Shown: one piece after another, positions 54,457 through 61,495 of the stretch | How positions within the stretch are numbered: position 1 is the stretch's first letter | Layout: every line of letters starts with the position of its first letter | From: Spirosoma telluris | GTDB lineage: Bacteria; Bacteroidota; Bacteroidia; Cytophagales; Spirosomataceae | Assembly: GCA_003259005.1 (NCBI GenBank) | Contig: QLII01000001.1 | Coordinates: 8,175,001-8,239,000, forward strand | Reading direction: 5' to 3' | Length of the DNA: 64,000 bases | Program-made: the position numbers and the translations under genes | The notes under the pieces: generated by a model | Told to the model about the DNA's origin: nothing | What the model saw: the letters and a program-made list of their open reading frames with translations, nothing else | Databases searched by the model: none

Positions 54457-55919
54457 AGACTGCTTAACCCTGCTCTCGCTTTATTATCTACGCTGTTTTT
54501 ATACTCGTGGTGCTTGAAACTGAGGGCTTTCTGAAAAAACGACCGGGCGCGCGCCCGGTCGTTTTTTTGTTGGTAGATATAGCCTAATTGCAAGGCAGCC
54601 GTTGCCCCGAATGACAATTGATCCGGTTCGCTGAGAGCCAGAGCCTGGATCAGGTAGGGGATAGCCGTATCGGGGTCGTTTCTGCGTTGGTAGATGCGAC
54701 CCAGGCGGTAGTTGTATTCCGCTTTTTCGGTCGTTAATGAGAATTTCGAATCGCTATACGGGCGAAGGTAGGCAAGGGCACTATCGGTAAAACCACCATC
54801 GGAAGCCAGTCGTGCCCGCATCAGAACTTTTTGGTTAGGCGATACTCCTTTTTTTAGATAAGCTTCAGCGAATTTCTGAGCAGCTTTGTCAGACTCGACC
54901 GTGGTTCGGCCAACGGTCAGTACTTTTTGGAGAAGCAAGCGAGCTTGTGCATCAATTTGAGTAGGGCCTAACCACTGACAGAGAAACAATTTATAATACG
55001 AGTCCTTCAGGAAATTCTGGCCTTTGTAACTAACCAGGAATTGCCTGAAATGAGCTGTTGCCGTTGAATACTCACTTTTTTGCAGATAAATATCGCCCAG
55101 AATATTGTCGATTACGGGCAGAGGTAGATAGGCCGGACCTGTAGGTCGTTTCGTTAAATAAGCAAGCGCCTGCTCACTATGTCCATTCTTTTGCTCGATG
55201 GTGGCTCCGAAAAAATGGAGCAACAGGTTATCTGCATTTTCACTGATTAAGCGTTGCAGCGTCTGCCCATCTCTATCACTGAATTTCAGGACGTAAGCCC
55301 GTACCATCAGGTCGATGAGTTGCGCTTCTAGCCGGAAGCTAGAGTCTTGCTGCGCACGAAGCAGTTCCTGTTGGCCTTGTTTGATGTTACCATGAAGACC
55401 CAGCAGGTTGGCTACCCAAACATAATTGTCTGGTACAGAGCCAATCATAATATGAAGTGTCCCGAGCGATTTGTAGGTCGGCAGGAAGCTCGGAAACAAT
55501 TTCTGATTTTCGCTGAGTAGCTTATACGCCCTGATAACATCCCAGCTGGCGCTTAATTCTTTCCCGAATTTGAGTTTACTGAAAGCCCAGTGCAAACGCA
55601 CTTCGGCGAGGAGCACACGCTGCCAGGGCGAACTGTCGTCTAACTTCTTTAGGGCGTCCAGCCGGTCGTCTTCGCGGTCACTCAGGGTAGCAAAGGTCTG
55701 GTCATCGTCAGAGGTGACCAGGAGGAGCATATCGGCATAATCATCGAGAAAGATGCGGATGCCATTTTGCCCGGTTTCTGCTGCCAGCAGTTGTTTTGCT
55801 GATTGGACTTTAAGTTTTTGCAGATCGGCGTAAGCACGTTGCAAACCAGGTGTCCACGTAAAATCCTGGGCGTGGGCAGCACTGATTGTCAACAGGAAAA
55901 GGAATAAAATACGCAGCAT
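54453..55919 (-). CDS. Secreted TPR-repeat protein
   Basis: 488 residues from ATG at 55919 (MLRILFLFLLTISAAHAQ, signal peptide); an ATG 24 bases earlier is possible. The body is helix-rich with many TPR-like units, e.g. LGDIYLQKSEYSTATAHFRQFL, YRLGRIYQRRNDPDTAIPYLIQAL and LGYIYQQKNDRARARSFFQKAL. A periplasmic scaffold of unknown partner. The last unit is encoded by a perfect 34-base palindrome at 54534-54567, which looks like an intrinsic terminator inside the gene. Confidence 0.82.
   Translation of the reverse strand: MLRILFLFLLTISAAHAQDFTWTPGLQRAYADLQKLKVQSAKQLLAAETGQNGIRIFLDDYADMLLLVTSDDDQTFATLSDREDDRLDALKKLDDSSPWQRVLLAEVRLHWAFSKLKFGKELSASWDVIRAYKLLSENQKLFPSFLPTYKSLGTLHIMIGSVPDNYVWVANLLGLHGNIKQGQQELLRAQQDSSFRLEAQLIDLMVRAYVLKFSDRDGQTLQRLISENADNLLLHFFGATIEQKNGHSEQALAYLTKRPTGPAYLPLPVIDNILGDIYLQKSEYSTATAHFRQFLVSYKGQNFLKDSYYKLFLCQWLGPTQIDAQARLLLQKVLTVGRTTVESDKAAQKFAEAYLKKGVSPNQKVLMRARLASDGGFTDSALAYLRPYSDSKFSLTTEKAEYNYRLGRIYQRRNDPDTAIPYLIQALALSEPDQLSFGATAALQLGYIYQQKNDRARARSFFQKALSFKHHEYKNSVDNKARAGLSSL
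54534..54567. terminator. 34-base perfect palindrome resembling an intrinsic terminator, inside a CDS
   Basis: AAAAAAC, then the GC-rich palindrome GACCGGGCGCGCGCCCGGTC, then GTTTTTT. Self-complementary over 34 bases, with T-runs on both strands. About 100 bases after the pgk stop, it could terminate pgk transcripts, while lying 27 codons before the TPR gene's own stop. Confidence 0.6.
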
Positions 55920-55955
55920 ACCGACTGGCTCAGGCCCTGACAACTATAAAAACGC

Positions 55956-55984
55956 AAAAAAGGTCGCCAATAGACGACCTTTTT
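55956..55984 (-). terminator. Intrinsic terminator of zinc-ribbon gene
   Basis: Stem AAAAAGGTCG-type, loop of 8, CGACCTTTT: on the minus strand AGGTCG pairs with CGACCT and a U-run follows. It lies 20-50 bases after the stop of the gene at 56005 and before the TPR gene start. Confidence 0.75.
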
Positions 55985-56004
55985 CATTCAATGCTGTCGT
56001 GAAA

Positions 56005-56760
56005 CTACCGACCACGGCCCGTTGGAGCTGGTTCGGGGACTCCTTCGACATCGGCGAAAATCCGGCCACAGTGTTCGCAGACGATAATTTTCTTTTTGTC
56101 TTTAATGTCAGCCTGGCGTTGGGGTGGCACTACGTTGAAGCAGCCACCGCAAGCTCCGCGTTTCACCATCACAACGGCCAGACCGTTGAGAGCGTTACCG
56201 CGAATTTTGTTATACGAATTCAGTAAACGGGGCTCAATAGTCGTTGCCTGATGATCGCGTTGCTTGATGATTTCTTTCTCTTCTTCCTGGCTTTCCGAGG
56301 TGATCTGATCGAGTTCCTGCTTTTTGGCTTTCAGGTCTTCTTTCCGTTCATTGAGGGCCGCCTGGGTCGTTTTGATTTCTTCTTCTTTGCCCCGAACCCG
56401 GAACTGTGCTTCGTTGGCACGTTTTTCTACCAGTTCGATTTCGAGCGATTGAAGCTCAATTTCTTTTGAAATAGCGTCGAATTCGCGGTTGTTCCGAACG
56501 TTCATCTGCTGATCTTTATACTTGGTGATCAGCTTTTCAGCATCCTTTTTAGCAACGCGATTGCGCTCAATTTCTTCTTCTAATGTCTTAATTTCGCTCT
56601 GAAACTTACCAATCCGGGTTTCGAAGCCAGCAATGTCATCTTCCAGATCACGGACCTCTTCGGGTAATCCCCCGCGAATTTTGATTAGTTCATCTAGCTG
56701 AGAATCAAGAGATTGTAGTTTCAGGAGAGCGTCTAATTTTTGCGCAATCGTCAGTTCCAT
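56005..56760 (-). CDS. Coiled-coil protein with C-terminal C4 zinc ribbon (DUF164/CdsZ-like)
   Basis: 251 residues. Residues 10-175 form a long charged coiled coil (LQSLDSQLDELIKIRGGLPEEV at the start). The C-terminal zinc ribbon has CGGC near residue 203 and CEHCGR near residue 228 around NVVPPQRQADIKDKKKIIV. Proteins of this type (YacG-unrelated, CdsZ/HP0958-like) are linked to nucleic acid or secretion-related functions. It sits downstream of the Nif3 gene, the neighbour seen in many Bacteroidota. Confidence 0.87.
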   Translation of the reverse strand: MELTIAQKLDALLKLQSLDSQLDELIKIRGGLPEEVRDLEDDIAGFETRIGKFQSEIKTLEEEIERNRVAKKDAEKLITKYKDQQMNVRNNREFDAISKEIELQSLEIELVEKRANEAQFRVRGKEEEIKTTQAALNERKEDLKAKKQELDQITSESQEEEKEIIKQRDHQATTIEPRLLNSYNKIRGNALNGLAVVMVKRGACGGCFNVVPPQRQADIKDKKKIIVCEHCGRIFADVEGVPEPAPTGRGR

Positions 56761-56774
56761 TCGGAGATTTTTGT

Positions 56775-56880
56775 TTTAATGTATAATGAATAATGTTTAA
56801 TGTATAATGAGGTGTATGCTAACTGCCTGAAAACTAATGAATTCAGTGTTTTATATTATTCATTATACATTATTCATTAA
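56775..56880. repeat. AT-rich inverted repeat of TAATGTATAATGAATAATG units
   Basis: TTTAATGTATAATG units at 56775-56810 are repeated twice; at 56856-56880 TATTCATTATACATTATTCATTAAAA is their reverse complement. The right arm ends in the stop codon (TAA, 56877-56879) of the Nif3 gene. Another palindromic spacer of the kind common in this window. Confidence 0.7.
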
Positions 56881-57974
56881 AAGTATCGAACCGGATTTGT
56901 GTCGGTTTGGGATAAAATTACCGCAAAAGTAGTGAATTTTTTTGCCAAATGCCCGAAAATCAATTCTTTCGTAAAGACCTCGCTTTCATAGTGTCCAATA
57001 TCGCAGATACAAATACGCCCGTCGGCATCAAAAAACTCGTGATATTTATAGTCAGCAGTAACAAATACATCGGCTCCGGCACGTAGCGCATCGGGTAATA
57101 GAAAACTTCCGACGCCCCCACACACGGCTACGCGTTTGATGGGATGGTTAGGCAAATCAGTGTATCGAATCAGGTTTAATGCCATGTGTTGTTTCAGATA
57201 CGAAAGCCATTGCGCGCTATCCAGCGGCTCAGCCAGTTCACCAACAGCGCCCGATCCAACCGTTTGATTCGCATTATTGAGCGGGTAGAGATCATAGGCA
57301 GGTACCTCATATGAATGGGCGCGTTTCATGGCCGCTACTACCGAATTCTCCAGATAGGTAGGCAGTAGCACTTCCAGCCGTTGCTCATTGACCGTTTCGT
57401 CCTGATCAATAGTACCAATGGTTGGAGTGGCTCCATTCAATGGTTTAAATGTCCCCTGACCACCTACTCGAAAGGAGCAGTGTTCATAGGTGTCGATACG
57501 GCCTGCTCCCGCTTCATAAATGGCATCCAATACGGCGCTTAAGTCGCCGGTTGGTACAAACACAACCAATTTGCTTAATACCTGTGATTTAGGTGCCAGT
57601 ATGCGCACATTTTGCAGCTTGAGTTTCTCGGCAATTTTAAAATTAACCCCGCCTGTTACATTGTCTAGGTTGGTATGGGCCGCATAGATGGCAACGTCGT
57701 GCTTTATGGCTTTGATCACGGTTCGCTCAACGTAGGTTTTGCCGTTTAGTTTTTTTAAGCCTTTAAACACAATTGGATGGTGGGCTACAATGAGGTTGCA
57801 CCCTTTGGCAATAGCCTCGTCCACAACGGCTTCGGTCGTGTCGAGTGTCACTAAAACGCCCCTAATTTCAGTCGAAGGATCGCCCACGATTAAGCCTGAA
57901 TTATCGTATGATTCCTGGTAGGCGAGGGGAGCGAATGATTCTAGATAAGCAGTCAGGTGTCGAATTTGAGGCAT
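56877..57974 (-). CDS. Nif3-like dinuclear metal-centre protein
   Basis: 365 residues. Metal-binding motifs: IVAHHPIVFKGLKKL near residue 65 (His pair), YAAHTNLDN near residue 97 (His, Asp), and the C-terminal DIGHYESEVF with His and Glu. The length is that of the long form, with an inserted CutA/PII-like domain in the middle (about residues 130-240). Nif3 proteins form toroidal hexamers; the physiological reaction is not settled, GTP cyclohydrolase-like activity having been proposed. Confidence 0.92.
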   Translation of the reverse strand: MPQIRHLTAYLESFAPLAYQESYDNSGLIVGDPSTEIRGVLVTLDTTEAVVDEAIAKGCNLIVAHHPIVFKGLKKLNGKTYVERTVIKAIKHDVAIYAAHTNLDNVTGGVNFKIAEKLKLQNVRILAPKSQVLSKLVVFVPTGDLSAVLDAIYEAGAGRIDTYEHCSFRVGGQGTFKPLNGATPTIGTIDQDETVNEQRLEVLLPTYLENSVVAAMKRAHSYEVPAYDLYPLNNANQTVGSGAVGELAEPLDSAQWLSYLKQHMALNLIRYTDLPNHPIKRVAVCGGVGSFLLPDALRAGADVFVTADYKYHEFFDADGRICICDIGHYESEVFTKELIFGHLAKKFTTFAVILSQTDTNPVRYF

Positions 57975-58346
57975 ATGTACGGAGCCAGCTAAGCAAGATC
58001 ACAAGTGATCAAGTTCTGCAAAAGTAACGACGTCTAAACAGAACCTGGGAATTTTATTCGTTTAAATGGAGGGCATTTCCGGCAATGGTAGTGATACATA
58101 AGTGAAAATTTATAGAGCAAAATCGAAAGTAAGGGAAGTAGATTAGTCGTCAACTTACTGATTGATAGTGTATTTAGTAACTAATCGTTCGTGAAAGAAG
58201 TTGAACGAATTTTGAAGCTCCTTTGACATGAACACTCGCTACGTTTGTTAACGCACAACGTCTGTGTACCCATATTAGAGGCCGCTAATGAGTAAACAAC
58301 AGCCGGACTATTTTTTGTCTAGTATAGATTTCTAAACCATTTTCTA
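57975..58346. other. Intergenic stretch between Nif3 and fructokinase genes
   Basis: About 370 bases with both divergent promoters. I see no coding frame, no repeat family and no strong hairpin. A near -7 sequence (TATTTTTTG at about 58307) before the fructokinase start differs by one base in length from the consensus. Confidence 0.45.
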
Positions 58347-59239
58347 ATGATTCCAGTAATTACTTGTTTCGGTGAAATTCTTTGGGATGTGCTGCCAACC
58401 AGCAAACAACCCGGCGGAGCTCCCATGAATGTTGCTGCCGACCTGCGCAATTTTGGCCTGAATGCCCAACTCATCAGTCGCGTTGGTAGTGACGATTTAG
58501 GAAAAGAGCTACTGGCCTTTTTAGCCGAAAAGCAGCTTCCCCTCGACCTGGTTCAGGTTGGTCAATCCCATCTGACGGGTATTGCCAAAGCCAACCTATC
58601 GGATACGAACGAGGTAACCTACAAGATTGTACAGCCTGTAGCCTGGGATTATATTTTCCTGGAGCCCCTGTTGCTCGAAGCGGTTCGGCAGAGCACGCTG
58701 TTCGTTTATGGGAGTCTGGCCGCCCGTAGTCCGCAAACCTATGAAACCCTGTTAGCCTTGCTGGAAGTTGCGCCCCGGAAAGTATTCGATGTGAACCTTC
58801 GCGCTCCTCACTACGAACGAACGACGGTCGAAGCGCTCCTGCACCAGGCCGACATTGCCAAACTGAACGAGCATGAACTGGTTGAACTGTCGGCTTGGTA
58901 CAGCGATGAAACCGATCTAAAACAGGGCATGAACCAACTGCGCGAACGCTATCAGTTGGAAACGCTCTGCGTAACATTGGGTGAAAAAGGGGCTGCTTTG
59001 CTGGATAAAAACGGATTTACACAACAGGGTGGATTCTCGGTCGAGGTGGAAGATACCATCGGGAGTGGCGATGCATTTCTGGCTGCTTTTCTCTACAAAA
59101 CCCTGCAGGGGCAACGCCACAACATACGCTCGAATTCGCCTGTGCGACCGGTGCTTATGTTGCCACACAACGGGGCGCTACACCTGCATTCACCGAGGAA
59201 ACCATTCTCAATAAAATCCTGCGAACGGAAGTGCTTTAA
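58347..59239 (+). CDS. PfkB-family fructokinase, one-base frameshift at 59108-59111
   Basis: Reconstructed about 298 residues. FGEILWDVLPTSKQPGGAPMNVA at the N-terminus is the fructokinase start (GGAPxNVA), and DTIGSGDAFLAAFL is the PfkB signature near residue 236 with the catalytic Asp. The frame breaks after LQGQ; one more G in the GGGG run at 59108-59111 gives QGATPQHTLEFACATGAYVATQRGATPAF and ends at TAA 59237-59239. It phosphorylates fructose to fructose-6-phosphate. It lies 30 bases before the GH32 gene, so the two are one fructan or sucrose operon. Confidence 0.9.
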
Positions 59240-59269
59240 CCCGTTATTTACGGAATCTGTCTATCTATC

Positions 59270-60793
59270 ATGCGAAAAATACCCCTATCTAGCCTCTTGC
59301 TGGTTGTCCTAAGTCATCTAGCCTACGGGCAGGTAAAGCAGACCGATACGAAACCGGAATTATACCGGCCTCAGTACCATTTTACGCCTAAAGCCCACTG
59401 GATGAACGACCCGAATGGGATGGTTTATTACAAAGGAACGTATCATCTGTTCTATCAATATTACCCTGGAGGAACGGTATGGGGGCCTATGCACTGGGGG
59501 CATACCACCAGCAAAGATATGGTGCATTGGCAGGAACAACCCATTGCCTTGTATCCAGATAGCCTGGGCTACATTTTTTCTGGAAGCGCCGTTGTCGATA
59601 TAAATAACACGAGTGGTTTTGGTAAGAATGGGCAGGTGCCGCTGGTTGCTATTTTTACGCACCACAATCCCAAATTAGAGAAGCTGAAACCAGATAAGGC
59701 GCAGTATCAAAGTCTGGCTTATAGCCTTGATGAGGGAAAAACCTGGACTAAATATGCTGGAAACCCCGTTCTGCCTAATCCCGGCATTACGGATTTTCGC
59801 GACCCGAAGGTGCGATGGTACGAAGCCCAGAAAAAGTGGATCATGACACTGGCGACCAAAGACCACATCACGTTTTACTCCTCTCCGAATCTGAAATCCT
59901 GGTCGAAGGAAAGTGAGTTCGGGGGCGACGCGGGCGCACACGGGGGCGTTTGGGAGTGTCCGGATTTGATTCCGCTGAACCACAAAGGCAAGACGGTGTG
60001 GGTACTGATTGTAAACATCAATCCTGGTGGGCCAAATGGAGGCTCGGCCGCTCAGTATTTTGTGGGTGACTTTGACGGTAAAAACTTTAACGCCTACGCT
60101 AAAGAAACGAAGTGGATGGATTATGGGGCAGACAACTACGCGGGCGTTACCTTCGCCAACACAGGTAATCGAACCATACTGATGGGTTGGATGAGCAACT
60201 GGCAATACGCTACCGTAGTGCCCACTGTAGCCTGGCGTAGTGCAACGACTGTACCCCGCGAACTCGGCCTGAAAGAAGTGGGCAGGGAACTACTCCTGAC
60301 CTCTAAACCGATAAAAGAACTGGATGCCCTGAATGAGCAACGCTTCTCACTGCAAAATCTGGCGGTGAAGGATTCCTATGAATTGACAGCCAAAACCAAC
60401 AATAATACGGGGCTATTCAAACTGGAACTATCTACCCAAAATACCAATGATTTCTCCATCGTCCTGACCAATGAACAGGGAAATGAGGTACTAATCGGCT
60501 ATGACAAACGGGCTAATCAATATTACATTGATCGTAGCCATTCGGGCAAAGTTGACTTTGAAAAAGGCTTCGGAAAGCGGCATACGGCCCCACGACTGTC
60601 TACCGACAAAACAATATCGCTGACTCTTATGGCCGATGTCGCATCTGTTGAGTTGTTTGCCGATAATGGGCTTACGATTATGACCGATATATTCTTCCCG
60701 GATAAGCCTCTGAATAAGTTATTCATTAAGTCGGCAACCGGAATAACGATCCCGAAGCTGACCTATACAAAGTTGGCTGCATCTGTTTTTTAG
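59270..60793 (+). CDS. Glycoside hydrolase family 32 (levanase/invertase type), secreted
   Basis: 507 residues, signal peptide (LLLVVLSHLAYGQ). GH32 motifs: WMNDPNGMVYY near residue 43 (Asp nucleophile), FSGSAVVD, FRDPKVRWYEAQKKWIM near residue 170 (transition-state Asp), WECPDLIPL near residue 224 (acid/base Glu). The C-terminal beta-sandwich starts about residue 355. Cleaves fructosyl bonds of levan, inulin or sucrose in the periplasm or outside the cell. Encoded after fructokinase; no transporter is seen in the window. Confidence 0.94.
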   Translation: MRKIPLSSLLLVVLSHLAYGQVKQTDTKPELYRPQYHFTPKAHWMNDPNGMVYYKGTYHLFYQYYPGGTVWGPMHWGHTTSKDMVHWQEQPIALYPDSLGYIFSGSAVVDINNTSGFGKNGQVPLVAIFTHHNPKLEKLKPDKAQYQSLAYSLDEGKTWTKYAGNPVLPNPGITDFRDPKVRWYEAQKKWIMTLATKDHITFYSSPNLKSWSKESEFGGDAGAHGGVWECPDLIPLNHKGKTVWVLIVNINPGGPNGGSAAQYFVGDFDGKNFNAYAKETKWMDYGADNYAGVTFANTGNRTILMGWMSNWQYATVVPTVAWRSATTVPRELGLKEVGRELLLTSKPIKELDALNEQRFSLQNLAVKDSYELTAKTNNNTGLFKLELSTQNTNDFSIVLTNEQGNEVLIGYDKRANQYYIDRSHSGKVDFEKGFGKRHTAPRLSTDKTISLTLMADVASVELFADNGLTIMTDIFFPDKPLNKLFIKSATGITIPKLTYTKLAASVF

Positions 60794-60913
60794 CGCAGAT
60801 CAGAGGTCTACGCTAAAAAAACTTGTCGTAATAGGACCTGAAATTGACGTATTTACACCCGTTGTTTTGACCTGATAAGAAATAAATTTGCTGCTCTACT
60901 AAACAACAATACT

Positions 60914-61291
60914 ATGTTTGAGCACACAAAAGCATTTAGCGGATTTTCGGTAGATAATCTTCAAAAAGCAAAAGATTTTTATCAGCAAACCCTGGGATTG
61001 AACGTAACTGAGGAGGCTATGGGCGTGCTCAGCCTGCACGTCAGCGGTGGGAGTACCATTCTGATTTATCCGAAGCCTAATCATACGCCAGCTACGTTTA
61101 CTATCCTTAATTTCCCCGTGGCCGATGTGGAAAAAACAGTGGACGAACTGACAACGCTAGGTGTCAAGTTTGAGCATTACGAGGGCGATATTAAAACGGA
61201 CGAAAAAGGAATTGTTCGTGGGCATGGACACACGATTGCCTGGTTCAAAGACCCTGCAGGAAATATTTTATCCGTCCTGGAGGAGAAGTAA
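60914..61291 (+). CDS. VOC-superfamily (glyoxalase-like) protein
   Basis: 125 residues: AFSGFSVDNLQKAKDFYQQTLGLNV at the N-terminus, FPVADVEKTVDELTTLGVKFEHYE in the second half and AWFKDPAGNILSVLEE at the end, the typical beta-alpha-beta-beta-beta module pair of the VOC fold. It could be a glyoxalase, dioxygenase or resistance protein; the metal residues do not decide. Followed by a long perfect inverted repeat. Confidence 0.87.
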   Translation: MFEHTKAFSGFSVDNLQKAKDFYQQTLGLNVTEEAMGVLSLHVSGGSTILIYPKPNHTPATFTILNFPVADVEKTVDELTTLGVKFEHYEGDIKTDEKGIVRGHGHTIAWFKDPAGNILSVLEEK

Positions 61292-61314
61292 ATCCAGGAA
61301 GTTTATTGATAAGT

Positions 61315-61404
61315 CTATCTGTTTCCTATTGGACAGTTTATACGCAAAGAGGAAGCGTCCATGCTTCCTCTTTGCGTATAAACTGTCCAATAGGAAACAG
61401 ATAG
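61315..61404. repeat. Perfect 42-bp inverted repeat downstream of VOC gene
   Basis: Arms 61315-61356 and 61363-61404 are exact reverse complements with a 6-base loop. It is intergenic between the VOC gene and the PAS kinase. Either a transcription-ending or mobile palindrome, or a fold-back assembly artefact. Confidence 0.9.
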
Positions 61405-61495
61405 CGTAAATTTTGGCCCATTTAAAACCTTACTAAGCGTATCTGGTTAACTTGCAGTAGGCCGCCCTTAGTTTGATCGTACGTTGAATACCATT

